Shown here one piece after another: positions 1-13,615 of a stretch of 64,000 bases of DNA. A program made the position numbers and the translations under genes. The stretch covers positions 29,008,459-29,072,458 of the forward strand of contig NC_079969.1 of assembly GCF_029852145.1 (NCBI RefSeq), in the 5' to 3' direction. The notes beneath the pieces were generated by a model. It ran no database searches. It was not told the origin of the DNA and was given only the letters and a program-made list of their open reading frames with translations. The stretch comes from Microplitis mediator. Lineage: Eukaryota > Arthropoda > Insecta > Hymenoptera > Braconidae. Within the stretch, counting starts at the first letter, position 1. Each line of letters starts with the position of its first letter.

Positions 1-3000
1 CTCTGCCATGAGCCATCCATTCTTCTATCTCTTGAACTCTGAAAATTTTGATTTAAAAATAAAATATATTGTACAGAAATAAATAATTAAATAAAATAAA
101 AATACTGACGTGCGTGGAACGAAAGTTAAGTTCTCAACCCCAGTATCGGTAATTAATACGTCATCCTCAATTCTGACGCCTCCGAACCCACGAAATAGTT
201 TCAATTTATCGGAATTAATAAATTTACTTCGACAGGGATTCGCCAGCGCAGCATCGAGCAGCTATTATAAGAGTCAATTAATTAAATTGTTTCCATTTAT
301 AACTGTCATTTAGTTATTAATATAACACTTCTTAACTTACAGTATCGATAAAATAACATCCAGGTTCTATTGTTAAAACCATACCGGAAAGCAACGTTCT
401 GGCAGTTCTTAGCTTTCTAATTCCCGGAATATCGGATCTCTTGGGACAGTCAGGTAGATAACCACCTACGTCATGAACATCCAGACCCAGTAAATGACCA
501 AGACCATGAGGTTGAAATATTTCATTCAATCCGGCATTAATCATGTCGTCTACGTCACCATCTAACAGACCTCCCTGCTTCAGGTGTTGTAGCATCACTT
601 TGTTAGCCAGTAAATGCATGTCCGTCCAACTGACACCAGGTTTAGCAGCTTCAATCACCGCATTGCGTGCACCCAAAACCGCATTATAAATGAATTTTTG
701 ATTATCTGTAAATTTTCCATTCGCTGGAAAGCTGCATGTTATATCAGCAGCATACCCGCAGTAATTTCCTCCCATATCAAAAAGACTAAAAAAAATAAAT
801 AAATAAATAAATAATATATAAATATATATTTCATTTATAGCTTACCAAATATCACCATCCTTTAGTACTTTGTTATTAGGAGCACCAGCATGTCCATAAT
901 GTAAAATCGAAGCATTATGTCCAGAACCACATATACATGTATAAGAAACATGTCTACATCCACCTATTGAGTAAATGTACTGTTTAAAAATTGATTCACC
1001 CTGATATTCAGTAAATCCTGGACGTATTGAACGCATAACTACTTTATGAGCGTCCGAGCTAATCTTTGTGACATATCGCATAACTTTTATTTCCTCAGCA
1101 GATTTTATAACGCGGCTGTAAAAAAAAAAATAAAAAACTATATAATTAAAACTATTTTAATTTAAATATAAAGGATTTCATCAGCAACATTTTATCGACA
1201 AGATAAAAATTACTATATATATACATGTGTATTATATTACAGTTAAACTTTTTAAAAAATACTTGGGTAAGTTTGATTTTAGTTTAGTCATCACAGTAAA
1301 TTCCAATTTTTTCTCATCTCGGTGACGGTTTGCGGGCTGATTAGAAAAAAAAGTTGAACCTCGATAATGTCAATGCGGATAGATAAGTAATGATAAAAAA
1401 TAGTTTTTTTACTTGTATATTTCTTTTCCCGGACTAAGGTCCACGGGGAAAATATACAAGGTCATTGGAGACGGATGTATATAGTATATATTACTCAAAC
1501 TATGACGTACGACAAATAATAAAGTGTCGATAACTGACCAAGAATAACAGCTTTAGTTATATTTATACTTATATATATTTTCTCTTTATATTATTTGCGT
1601 CAGTTGAACAGGTTTTTCTTTTTAAACAAATTATTTATATATTATTCATACAACAATATATATTTTAATCTTACTATCGTTTATCTGTCCCTTTGTTAAT
1701 TCATTCACCTCGCGAAAATGAATACATCAAGTCCTTACTATTTAAATTAAATTATCTGTGACGCGATTTAATTTATTTCGAAATAAAATTTAGCACAAGC
1801 TATTTCGGTTCAATGATAAATCATTTAAACTGTTTAAATAAAAATTAAAAAATATCTAGCCGCCAAATAATAATTTTTTTAAATCATTTAATATCTTTTG
1901 TTGATTAATATTTAAGTGTTAATTTGAATCAATGTCATTAAAAAAATTGTATTTTCGTTCATCAATAAAAACTTACCACTCGCATATTTCAGGATACAAA
2001 ATACTATTGTTAACTTTGAATCTAAAAATAAAAAGTATCATTAATTATCAATGTGAAATAGGATGATGTAATTATTATTATTATCTATACTCACTTTTCA
2101 ATACCATCAAAGTTAGCTTCTTTGGAGTAGAGTCCACTGTCACTATTTTGACCGTACTGAAAGCCAAAAAAAGTTTATAAATCTTGCCAAATAATCTTTA
2201 CATCATTAATAACGCATTAAATTAAAAAAAAAAAGGTCGAGTATTACGAGCAATCTTGAAATATATTTATCTTACAGTTATATAAAAAATAGAGTAAAGA
2301 CAGACTGTAGAAATATTAACATCTATATTAAAAAATAATTCGCGGTCTATACATATGTCATTGGTTTCTATTTTAGTCAGTCGAATGTTGTTTCGAAGTT
2401 CACTATTATACTGACTGATGCAATATTAGAGGTCTCTCATTTGTAACTGTCTGCTATAACATATTTTCGTATAAATCCAATTAATACAAATAGTCATATA
2501 TTTTTTACAATACTATCAAATTGTTAATTTATTAAGCCGATTTTTATTACTGGTTTAAAAAAAAACGAAATGGTACAAAGTACATACTGCATTAAATAAT
2601 AAACAAAAAATAAATGATTTGGTGTTTTATTATTATTTATTATTTATCATAAAAGTAAATGATGTAATTATCATCGAGGTCATACGAAATAAGGTGTTGC
2701 TAACGGCGACCTACCGATAGATTATAGCAAATTCACTCAGACAGCCTGTTCTTTAGTGACCTACATTTAACATCAATACGACGTTAAGTGTCTTTGCTTG
2801 AGAGATTTATTTAAAACGTTTTTTGCTCAATAAAATCGTTTTTTAAATTTCTTCAACAACCACTCTATCATAATTAGTGAATTAAATTGAAATATACAAG
2901 CAATTAAATATAAACTTGTGTTATTAAAAGATAAATAATGTAGTAACTCACCAAAGTTAAAATAAGTTTTGTATTTTTTTTAGCAAACACCTGGGCTATT

Positions 3001-6000
3001 TCGTCAACATAATAACTTTCATCAACGCCGTATCTCTCTTTAAATTCATCAAGCGTACTCAGTTTGCCAGACCAGATCTCATACTCGTCAGGCAGTCGTG
3101 GAAAAAATAATACCGATCTGCCAGTTGTTATTTCTATCGCTCCAAAGCATCCGGGTTCTTCAACGCCAAAGCACCATTGGAAAAAAGACTCCTGAATAAA
3201 AAAATAAAAAAAAATAATATGCGTGAGACGTTATTGATAATTAAAAAGTTTTAAGTGATTTAAGACGTCTCTTCTAATGTTTTCTTTCAGCAATCAATCA
3301 TCAGGTCAGTCAACTTTTCTCTACACTTCCTGTATACAATCAAAGTGATCTACAGCTTGGCTGTTGGTATACAAACTACAAAGCTAAATAAAAAGACCAA
3401 GACAAAGACGAAGAATAAGACAAATATAAGCGTCATAGTCAGCAATGCCGACGAGTATGTTGTTGCTCGCCGGAAGTACGGAGCTGATTTTGTTTCAGAC
3501 AGACTTATGCAATCAATGTCTATCATTTCTCTTCTCTTTATTATCTTCACCATATACTTGTAATAATATTTATAATTATTAGTATAATAAAAACATTTAT
3601 TTGATAAACCGTAAAAAACAGAGTACCTAATAATAATAATAAAATAATATAAAAACAGGTGGAAAACACACCTGCCGAAACTCGTAGTTAATGTCAGTGT
3701 CATTGAAAGGCACGTCCTCGCCACCCTGGAGCAAAACAAAACCACCTTCACCTGGTACTCCTGCGGTCTCTCTCAGACGATGAGCAAGACGTCTTCTGTT
3801 GTCTCGAAACAAAGTCTTTGGTACCGTAAATGTATGATCGCCTCTTGTAAACAAACATTCTTCTTTATTTCTAAAAAATATAAATATTATTTATGTATTT
3901 AATAAAATTTTTATTTTTTTTTGCGTATAAATTAAATACATAAATATTGTCAAATAATATAATTAATGTTTATGTTTTAAATGAAACAATACTGATTGCG
4001 TAATTGCTGTGTGGTGACACATGGTGCAATGCTCTCACACTCGGTTGATGGGTTTGCTTTTATATTATTATTATTATTGTTATTATTGTTGTTGCTGTTG
4101 TTGTTGTTGTTATAGTTGCCGAAGAATGCAACCTCATAAAAAAAATTAAATTGCTTCTCATTAAATATGTTTTATATATATTATTTTTATTTACGGCGGC
4201 ATTAAATTCACCATTAAAATAAACATTTATTACTTTTTATTAATTATTTATAGACACTGCCGTGACGTATAAATAAGTTTTATATAAAAATAAAATAACC
4301 GGAAGACAACTAAAATGTGTGTGTAATAAAAGCTCAATGACAAAGTAATAAAATTTATTACAATGTATTAAAAATTTAGTTATTTTTAATTTTTTTTATC
4401 AGACGAAAAATAATTATTTTTACAATACGACTAATTACATAATGATGTCAATATAAATAATGAAAAAATTATCTGGAGAAATGGGATTACCTTGAAGATA
4501 ATTATTGATGCATCATTGACTTAAATAAAATTATAAATTTCATAACAAATTAAATTTATAAATAAACAATAAAAATGACGCGAAGAGATCACTCGGGGGC
4601 GAGATAAAAAAAAAACTAAAGTTGCTTTGAATCAAACATTCAATCTATATTAATTTAAATTAATTGGTTATTATATAACTGCTTATTTTTTTTTTGTGTT
4701 AACTATCGACTAACAAACTAATTTATCTCGCAAATTCTTCAAACATTACAAATATAACTCTCTCTTGGCTTTTAGATATTTACAAATAAACGTTACGTAA
4801 AATATCGCAATACTTTTTAATTTTTAAATATATAATATAAAAAAAATAAATAGGATAGCTTATAATTTACAACAGAAAGTAAATAAATATAAATAACTAA
4901 CGGGTAAAGATCGAGATGAAGTTTTGTGTGGTGTACATATATATATATATATATAAGTGTTTTAGAAACGGAAGCACTTATAGATATAGAAGGACAGGTG
5001 TATTCGCGTTATATTTTAAATATACAACATCAACAGTGTCATTGAACGCTTACACTCTTCTATATTTTATTTACTTTGCTCTAATAATATATTCATCTAT
5101 ATATAATACTCTTGATATATATATTAGGGTGGGTTGAAAAAAAAACTTTTTTTTTTTTCTTAGCATGGGGGTAGAATTTGTACCTTATAAAAAAAAAAAA
5201 TTTTTAGGAAAAAAAAAATTTTTTTACTCAACGTTTTGAGGTGGCCCACTCGTTTTTAAAATAAATAATTGATCAAACGGGGTAGTCCCAACGAAAAAAA
5301 TTACATGGTGTTCTAGAATCTGTAGGGTGTCCCCTTGAAAGCTAATTGAAAGTCAGAAGTTTAAAAAATTTTTTTCCTATTATTTTTGTAATTTAAGTAA
5401 AAAATCCAAAAATGAAAAGCATTTTCTTTTGAATTAAAACGAAAGTGAAGTAAAAAAAAATCACATTAGAAAATTATTGTTTTCCACGATTTTGGACAAA
5501 AAAAAAATTTTTTCGTTGGAACTACCCCGTTTAATCAATTATTTATTTAAAAAACGAGTGGGCCACCTCAAAATGTGGAGTAAAAAAATTTTTTTTTTAC
5601 AAGGTACAAATTCTACCCCCATGCTAAGAAAAACAAAAAAAAAGTTTTTTTTCAACCCACCCTAATATATATTTTTATAAATTATCAATTTTAGCAAAAG
5701 CCTCTCATGATTATTGATAACAAAATCAGTCACATGACATTAAGCAATTGCTCTGATTATTTAAATAAATAAAAATATAAACTCAGATGTGTTTAATTTA
5801 AATATTTTAAATCTTTTAAAAATAATTTTATTTCTTACCATAAAAATATATGATAATTTTTTCATTAAACGTATATATGTATTTTTAAATTTTGCAAGTC
5901 TACAATGTAACCCAGAGTAAACAACACACGTTGTTGTGAATAACAGCACATGAGTATGTATTACATATATATATATATATATATATTTGTTGTATGTGTA

Positions 6001-6365
6001 CTGTAGACATGTACTCTAACCTCAAAAACGTAAAACGGAGAAAGCCGACGACGTAAATATAAAAATAAATCTACTTATCACTAAAAATTTATAAATAAAT
6101 AATTGATAAATATTATTTTTTTTTTTATATCTAAGAAAATTTATAATTAAAGTAAATCACAACTATGTGATGATGAAACAAAATTTGGAGCTTAAATAAA
6201 AAAAAATGTAACTTGTTACGACAAAGTAATGGAGAATTTACGTCAGTTTGAATATATGAGATTGTTTAGGTTGGTGAAGCCGAAGCCTACATTTTTGAGG
6301 GCATCGACACTTAAATATATCACGTAAATAAATACTTACTTGCTGGTGGACATGCTGGTAGCCAT
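1..6365 (-). CDS. PEPD: Xaa-Pro dipeptidase (prolidase), 3' end cut by window edge
   Basis: Cytosolic metallopeptidase of family M24 that releases C-terminal proline or hydroxyproline from dipeptides. Nine exons join in phase with GT-AG borders: 6340-6365, 3672-3870, 2952-3191, 2095-2156, 1977-2021, 846-1115, 341-785, 110-261 and 1-38. They give about 492 residues, against 493 in human PEPD, so only a few C-terminal codons are missing. The start is the ATG at 6363-6365 (MATSMSTS). The metal-binding set of the pita-bread fold is present: D284 in LFDMGG, D295 in AADITC, H378 in PHGLGH, E421 in TIEPGCYF and E461 in VRIEDD. The conserved YTCICGSG and LHYGHAGAPN stretches lie in the 846-1115 exon. 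Intron 1 is about 2.5 kb and holds a foldback element. Nothing looks broken. Identity is essentially certain; exon 1 is the least certain part because it is only 26 coding bases. Confidence 0.96.
1412..1460. repeat. Imperfect hairpin in a PEPD intron
   Basis: CTTGTATATTTCTTTTCCC on the left pairs imperfectly with GGGGAAAATATACAAG on the right. A GGAC/GGTCC inner stem sits between them. It lies in the 861-bp PEPD intron between exons 1977-2021 and 846-1115. It may be a small foldback remnant; no gene content. Confidence 0.45.
5122..5667. repeat. Foldback MITE-like element in PEPD intron 1
   Basis: Near-palindromic element of about 545 bp. The left end reads ATTAGGGTGGGTTGAA and the right end is its reverse complement. 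The arms stay paired for roughly 160-180 bp each (about 5122-5301 and 5505-5667), including the shared GGTGGCCCACTCGTTTTTAAA tag on the left and its complement on the right. The centre (5302-5504) is unpaired and has no ORF. The ends abut TA-rich DNA, consistent with TA target preference, but the exact duplication cannot be read because the flanks are TATATA tracts. Non-autonomous; superfamily not assigned. Confidence 0.85.
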
Positions 6366-9300
6366 CTTGAAAGTAAACTCGAGTAAAGTCTCACCAGCTA
6401 GCTGTCAGTCGTGTTTTCGTTTATATACAAACACATCCACACACACACATGAGATTTACCGCCGCAGTATCATCAGTCCACTTAATAATAGTCTCCACTC
6501 CAGTTACAATTTACTTGCAGCAAGTGAACAGGATAATTTTTAAAACATGATATTTTTTAGCCAATCATTACTTACCAATGCTGATAAATTTTTTTTATTT
6601 TTTAGGTAACACCCGAATTCAACTGATAAAATTGAGGAATAAATATGTCTATATTTATATTTATCTTTATCTTGTTGACATTTTAAAAGGTCATTGGTCT
6701 TTAATGTTAACTAGATAATATTGTCTATGATTGATAATTCAATATTAATATTATTAATTTTTTAAAACTATTTATTTATAGACATTAATTTATTTGTTTG
6801 AATAAATTTAAACGGGTTTTTTATTTCTTATTTATATTATTATACATATATAGACATCTTAAGAAGGTCAATTCGACCGTTGGTTTGTTTACTTGCTGTA
6901 CAATGCAGCAGAGCAAGTGCAGGTCGATGAAATCAATTTATATATATATATAATATTAAAACCAATGACGACATAAATATGCATATAAATACTCAGTAAT
7001 CTAATAAATATTTAACGAAAAATAAATGAGTTTATTTTTAGTGCCATATTATGCGTTTCATTGAGTAGTCTTAGAAAATTACCCGTATCAAGATTATTAT
7101 TTGAAATCGTACGTCATAAGGTAATTAAAAAAAAATAAAATAAGATAACCGACAAACAAGATAAAAGTATTGTAGCCAGATATCTAATGTTTGTTAGATA
7201 GAGGTCTGAAGAATTCAAAGAAGATAAAAAGTACCTGAACCACCGCAGAACATGGTTGTAAATTAAACGATATATCCCTTGTTCTTTGTTGAATACTTTC
7301 GAACCAAGGGCGTAGGAACAAGTGGATATACGAGTCTTCAATAAAAATAATATAATTGATAAAAAATAAATAAATAAAAATCAATGACTTGGGTATTTTA
7401 TTGAGTCTAATTATCACCAGACAATGCTGAGAAGCTTCGTCAGGTATAATTGCATTGATGCAACACGAATTTATTTTTTACCACTATACTGTTATTGAAT
7501 ACAATGTATATTTATATACATACATATGTAATGCAAATTGATAAAATGAGGTTTTATGTCGCAATAACTAACAATAACTCATGATACTTTGGAATAAAGT
7601 TCTCAATTAAGTAGACACATACATCAATAGTTAACTTTAATGTTTAATTTATCAACACAAATATTATATATTTATGTACATTACGACATTAAATAATTGC
7701 TGATAAAATAATAAACTAAAGAGGTGGTGATAAAAAGTAAATAAATACAACAATTGATACTTGACTTTTGAAACTTGGAATATTATTATTATTTTTTTTT
7801 GTTTTCGTCATCATCATCATCATCATCTATTATTACAAATGCCAAACGAGAACACGTTTGACGATCACAACAAGATATTGTTCGTTAAATTCCTTATGTA
7901 AGATCTTAACAGAAAAAAAGAGATCACGCATTATTTTCGCATCATAAAAAAAAATTACATACAACATTCATTCATTACTTGCTTACTTACTTACTTACTA
8001 ACTTAATTAACTAATTACTTAACATAGGAAAAATATTAATCATAATAAACTAAACTAAATTCGATAATTAAAAAAAAAAAAAAAAAAAAAACAATGAGTT
8101 CAGCTTTTGGAAATTGGCGAATTAAATAAACTAAAATATTACTAATTATTACCATCTAACTGGTTAATTAATGATATACACTAGACCAGGTTACCGAGGC
8201 GGTGCTGATGCTTTTAAAAACGTACTTTACGTCAATTCACGCAACTCTGAATATTTATTAGCTATAAATATCAACAGTTGTGTCAACAATATCTATTCAA
8301 GGTGTTGATTTACATATTTTCATTATTTTTAATTTTTTTTAAGCCATCATTTAAATTAACAATTTATAAATCATCGTTATTACAACCAATTTATATATTT
8401 TTTATATATACATACAATTTATAATAATTTTTTTTTTTTTATCAGGTGTTTTATACCAGCCCGGTATAACAACCAAACATTCGTAACACCAAATCGCCCT
8501 TTGAACCGATCATCAATTGGTACACAAGAAGTCTATGCACTAAAACATGCACAGCAAACTATTGTTTTATTACTATTATTTATTTCTTAACTTAACTTAA
8601 TTTTTTTTTTTTTTTTTTTTTTTTTAATTACTTCTCTGAAAAGCTCTCTCACCCTTAACTTGCCCGCTATTTTATTGACAAACTCTTTAGATAGGCAATC
8701 TCCGCGGTCATATGTACATGCCTGGGGGTATCAAGTGTGTCTGCTAGACACTAGAGTTCTATATACGTGTACACTCTATATACCATACCAACAATTTACA
8801 AGAATAGAATAGCGTTTATGTTAGTCTAGTCGTCTTTTAACACAAAACTTATATATATGTATATGTATACGGCATTCTCAGAACTACATTAATAATATCG
8901 GACGGGTATCGATGTCAAGAATGAACAAGTTTGCTGAGACGTGTATCATCGATCTACTGCTTACATAACTTACTTCAACACTTCAGACTAGTCATCATTT
9001 CTTTTATTTATTTATTTACGTTTTTTTTTTTTTTTTTTCTCTTCTTCAACTAATCCATTAATTAGATAAATAAATTTAAAATATTTCTATAAATTTATTG
9101 CTTGGGATAAAATATAATTATGTATATTATATTCTAACGGAATACTCAGTATGGGGTAATGGAGCCGATGACGAATACGTTGGAATGTCTGATCGACAAA
9201 ACACCAGCAGCGTTTGTAAAACATTACAAACACAGATGTTTTGATATAATAATGGTGTCGTGTGAAATTTAGTTAGACTAAATTTTAAATAAATCTTACG

Positions 9301-10079
9301 CTTGTAAGTTTTCTCATGTATAAGCTGATATAAGTATATGCAATGTGATAATGAATACGCTTATTACATATTATTTACTGTACTACTACTACTACTACTA
9401 CCGACACCAAGCGTAATAATTGTTTAAGCGTAAAAAAAAAATGATTATAACTCAATAATATTTACAAACATGTCCATTTAAGGAAGAGTTCAGCTGAGTG
9501 CCTAATTTTGATGAGACGACTAACTTGTGTTCTTCAGTATGGCCTCAAAATATATAAATGTATCAGCTTGTTGTAACGTACTACATGTACATATATATAA
9601 TATACATTAATAAATCAATGTTTGTAAGCGTATTATGTATGGATGTGTTATATATATGTATATGTATATATTTGTACGTTTGTCGGATACATGGTACCAG
9701 GCAGCGCGACTACAATGGCAAATATGACCGAGCGGAAAGCACGAGTAGGTGGAAGAGAAGGATGAGGTTGAGGAGGAAAGAGTGAGACAGGAACAGGGGA
9801 ATATAAGGTGTGTGAGCAGACTAAAGAGGAACTCGTAGAGTGAGAGAGAGAGAGAGAGATACTTGGTGAGTAAACGATAGAAATACGATTTCGTCAGTAA
9901 CTCATCGTTCATCCAAGCCAATTTCCGCACTTCAATAACGCGAATTATTCACAGCAACTTTATTTTTCTTTTTCGTATACTATTTAAATCATCATCATTA
10001 TTATGGTAATATAATTAAACTAATAATTAGTTTGTAATTAATAGCACGCATACACTGACAACACAAATTACAAGTAAAC
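6366..10079. other. Intergenic, no supportable gene
   Basis: Spacer between the divergent-side start of PEPD and the 3' end of the next minus-strand gene. It holds homopolymer runs (A-run near 8070, T-runs near 8603 and 9020), a short TCA microsatellite at about 7807-7828, a CTA microsatellite near 9381 and a GA run near 9842. Short open frames here have no domain signature or splice support. A PEPD promoter is expected just right of 6365, but I see no clear core element. Confidence 0.5.
9959..9964 (-). promoter_or_regulatory. Candidate polyadenylation signal for the 10080-10577 gene
   Basis: AATAAA on the minus strand about 116 bases after the stop codon of the unknown-function gene. The motif is common by chance in sequence this AT-rich, so support is weak. 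Confidence 0.3.
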
Positions 10080-10577
10080 TCAAAGATCTAGAGAATCATA
10101 CACTGCCGGCAAGGGCTCGTCCTCGGAGTCATAGTAAAATGTTTTTCTCCGGAAAGTACGATGATGTGTATTTTCATCATCGTCGTCGTCGTCATGACGA
10201 TCCTGATCATCGCTGTCTGTATTGTTTGATAAATTTTCAAAGTTCATCATCTGTAGTTTTTTTACCGCCTCCTTGATAAGCCGTCCCTGTTTTATCAGTT
10301 CTCGTAACTTTTCATAGGGATCATCTTCGTCGGTTTTGCTGTTGTTGTTGTCGTTATTTTGATTGTGGAAATAGGCCTGTCTTTCGATGCGTGATGGAAT
10401 CAGATACGGCGATGATCTCGGTTTGTGTGAGCTTACGCTCGACTTGGCCTTCAGGTTTGTAAACCGTAAGCTTTTCTTTATCTGGGATACCAATAGATCG
10501 ACATCTAAAGTTCGGTAATGAGTTTCTGGCATTACTTGAATTAGATAAGGCGTCGTTTTCTCTTCCGTACTCGGCAT
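10080..10577 (-). CDS. Uncharacterised 165-residue protein with acidic C-terminal half
   Basis: Single uninterrupted frame from ATG (AACAATATG context) to TGA. I do not recognise the family. Residues 1-70 are mixed and slightly basic (MPSTEEKTTPYLIQVMPETH at the start, LLVSQIKKSLRF near 30). Residues about 86-112 (DDPYEKLRELIKQGRLIKEA, then VKKLQMM) look helical and amphipathic. After that come an S/D-rich stretch, a run of seven aspartates and the tail DSEDEPLPAVYDSLDL. No signal peptide or membrane segment is visible. G+C is well above the flanks and the frame is free of stops for 165 codons in very AT-rich DNA, which supports real coding. A good splice acceptor upstream (minus strand, 10841/10842) and donor (10951) suggest a spliced 5' leader. 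Could be a lineage-restricted regulatory protein; function not inferred. Confidence 0.7.
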   Translation of the reverse strand: MPSTEEKTTPYLIQVMPETHYRTLDVDLLVSQIKKSLRFTNLKAKSSVSSHKPRSSPYLIPSRIERQAYFHNQNNDNNNSKTDEDDPYEKLRELIKQGRLIKEAVKKLQMMNFENLSNNTDSDDQDRHDDDDDDENTHHRTFRRKTFYYDSEDEPLPAVYDSLDL

Positions 10578-10985
10578 ATTGTTCTCCGTTATGTATTTTA
10601 ATTTAAATATATTTTTCAGGTAGTATTGCTTATGTACTAGATAATATTATGCGTATACCTGAATTTTATTATTTTTAAAATATTTCTACCCAAATTCAAG
10701 GAAACCGAGGTATGTAGTCTTTGGCTTAATGTCCTTCGGCGTCTTCTTCCTTCTGTTGTTGTTATTATTATTATTATTATTATTAATGGTATGCTGACTC
10801 AGCTCAAATTTTTGAGTGACTGGCAGATGCTTCGAAACTTGCTGAGAAAATAAAAATAAAAAAAGTAAATAAATAAAACAGCACAAAGATAAATTTATGA
10901 TTTATTTATAATTATTATTTGTTTTTAAGATGTTTTTGTTAGTAAACTTACCTCAATGTTATCTTTTCAGGTTTTATGAGTTAAC
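10578..10985 (-). other. Probable spliced 5' leader of the 10080-10577 gene
   Basis: On the minus strand a donor CATTGAG|GTAAGT at about 10952/10951 is followed by an acceptor TTTTCTCAG|CAAG at 10842/10841. The exon from 10841 runs into the 10577 ATG with stops in the coding frame (TAA at about 10650), so it would be untranslated. It contains an AAT/AAC run at about 10758-10783. A separate open frame, reading QVSKHLPVTQKFELSQ from 10841 to a TAG near 10686, has no in-frame ATG upstream, because joining the two exons leaves a TGA. I therefore read it as untranslated sequence. Confidence 0.45.
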
Positions 10986-13615
10986 ACGTCAATAACGTAT
11001 TTACCAGTATATAAACACATCCAGCTATGCGTAATCAATCGAGTGTGCGCGTGATTCACCCGGCGAAAACGCGTGATATGTCTTGTGTTGATATTATTCA
11101 CGTACTCACAATCTCACAAACCAATTGGAGAAAGTAACACGTCCATCAAATTATTTTATTTAAACTGTCTTAAGGTTGTTTGCACACCAACTCAATTAAA
11201 TAATTATAACAGTAGTAATAAACTTCAGTCGATTAACTTGGAATTAATAATTGATAAACAGTAGAAAAATGTCCAATCACAGAGAACAAAAAAATTAATT
11301 ATCTAATTAATTAATTGGAGTTTGTATATTGTTAGATGGCTGTGCTTGGACACGTTACACTCAACTGTTATTGCTTCACAAAAATAAACATTCACACACT
11401 TTATTTTATCAAACTCACAGATAATAATAATATTTAATTAATGTTTTGTTTATATTTATGTTAATTAGACGACACCGTAATCTTTTGATATCGTAATAGA
11501 GTTTATATTGATATTTATATTTATATTGATATAATATATAAATGGAGCCAGCCGAGGTCTTGTTCTTAAAAGCTTTAGCTAGTGCTGCTGTTGCTGGTGC
11601 TCTGGTTGCTGCTGAGTGCTGCTGCTGCTGCTGCCAGCCATGAACCTTTTCACTCTGTTATTATTGTTTTGGTCTGGGGGCGCATGCGCAGAGACATACA
11701 ACATTAGCTCATGTAAATAAACCGTTAACTTGAACCCCTGGCAAATCGATACTATCCTCCTCACTCTCACACACTTTTACACCGACTCCAATATCTCCAA
11801 CAACAACAACAACAATATTTATAATTAATAATAAACTTTTATATTATTATTCTTTTTATAAATATATAAATTTATATACTTTGTGAATGAATTATTTTGC
11901 AAAATAATAATGTCGATGAACGGCGTGGTGTCGGACGAATGATTCACTTTTTTTTTAATGTTGGGAGGTTGGGACGCGCTCGAGTGCTCGACACCCGACA
12001 GCGACAAACGACAACACTAAACATATAATACAATTATACCTGTATCTATATATTTATGTTATATGTGTAGAATATAGAATGAATAGACTAGAGTGGTAGA
12101 GGGTAGAGGTAAAGACATGTGTGGATGGTAGAAAGGAAGATGAGTGGGGAATAAAATCTGGATGTTTGGATCAAGGTTACTCTGTTACTCTCGAGCATGG
12201 CCAAGCCGCCGAGCACTACGTCATCTTCGCAGTTCGCAAGTCTATACACACACTCATATATTTATATATACTATTTAAATGGATGTTTACAACATATTGT
12301 ATGTCAACAAAGTGCTCGATCCGTGATTACTTTTTTTCTCATTATTAATCTTACGCTAGTACTCTCTTAATTGATGATACTGAAGTTAGCAGACGTCTAA
12401 TAATTTTTGGAATTTATTTTAGACAGTAAATAATAAAAAAAAAAAATTTGAAAAAATTGCACATGTAGTTTTTTAAATTTTCTACAAATGCATATTTTTA
12501 TTTTTGTTTCTTTTCTGATTGATATGTTGAAAAAAAAAATCAAAAAATTTTTAATTATCTGCTAACTTCAGGATCATTCTTAATTGATGTAATTTAATTA
12601 TAGAGCTTTTTTGCTGATTGGTCCACTTGAAATGTAAGCTCACTGGTGTTTTTTTTTAATTAGTCTTGTTTTTATTAGTTACGTAATTTATATTATTGAG
12701 AGAATAAGGAAAATTTTTTTCCCGAAATATCTATGCAATAAAATAAGTTGATGTTATTAAATTTGGTAGCATTCGAAAGGTCTTGACTTGAATTTATGCC
12801 TTTTAGATATCAGTTTTTAGGCAACTTTTTTACATATCGATAAGGCAGCGATATGTTGACAAAACAATCAGAAATTAAACATAAGTGACGACAAAAAGTA
12901 AATCACAAATAAGTCATCTAAATGATTTTTTAACTGAACACAACTCTTCTCTGTCTTCGGAACCAACATTTCCAAGTCGTATTTATACCAAAAAAGGTGA
13001 CTTTGGGACAAAAAAAATTTGTCTTATCCTTTTGAAAGACATCTTAAAGTTGTCTCTGTGCTACTTGAGTAGTTGAAACTCTTTTTTATGGCTAACATTC
13101 AAAAAACATTTAAATTACGCGGGAAAAAAGATAATCGTATTTATTTTCTTGCAATAAATGAATATTTAAATTATTCTGTCACTAAATATGACTGAATATA
13201 TATATAATTGAAAGAAAATTTAACAAATTTAGTCTATGCTATATCTTCTATGATTATAAAAATCAAACAGATTTAATTTTAAATCAGTGAAAAAAAATAT
13301 ATATTTCATGACATAACAAAAAATTTGACAATGCATAAATTTTTTTTTTAAGAACCCCATCATTGTACAATCACTGAAATCAATCAGTTTGCGAGTCAAT
13401 GATGAACTTGGGCTCATTAAATTTTAATGATAATAAAAATAAAAAAAAAAATTCTAAAGTGTAGATTTCAATCAACAGTTAAATTCAATTCATGTTCATT
13501 AACTTTTGTAGTAATACTTGGGTAGTCACACGGTGACTGCGTTGCTCGTTTTGATTAAATTTGTGAGCAATTGTAGAAATATAAATGTATAATTTAAAAA
13601 AAATAATTAATTGAG
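10986..13615. other. Intergenic region with repeats
   Basis: Spacer between the unknown gene and HAUS3. A CTG-rich stretch at about 11581-11640 and a GTT/CAA run near 11800 probably belong to 5' regulatory or leader DNA of the 10080-10577 gene. A foldback element sits at 12374-12576. The short open frames at 12885-13076 and 13229-13417 have no supporting signature. Confidence 0.45.
12374..12576. repeat. Foldback element, family A copy 1
   Basis: Left end ATGATACTGAAGTTAGCAGA and right end TCTGCTAACTTCAGGATCAT are inverted copies. The interior contains TGCACATGTAGTTTTTTAAA and poly-A/T stretches. Related sequence recurs at 18448 and 33992, so this is a dispersed non-autonomous family. Confidence 0.75.

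Noticed and set aside
11579..11770. 63-codon minus-strand frame ending in polyS/polyQ
   Set aside because: No ATG at its start, low complexity, no splice support; likely leader or promoter DNA with a CTG repeat.
12885..13076. 63-codon plus-strand frame reading SHLNDFLTEHNSSLSSEP
   Set aside because: Starts at GTG with no ATG, lacks a signature and is surrounded by AT-rich spacer.
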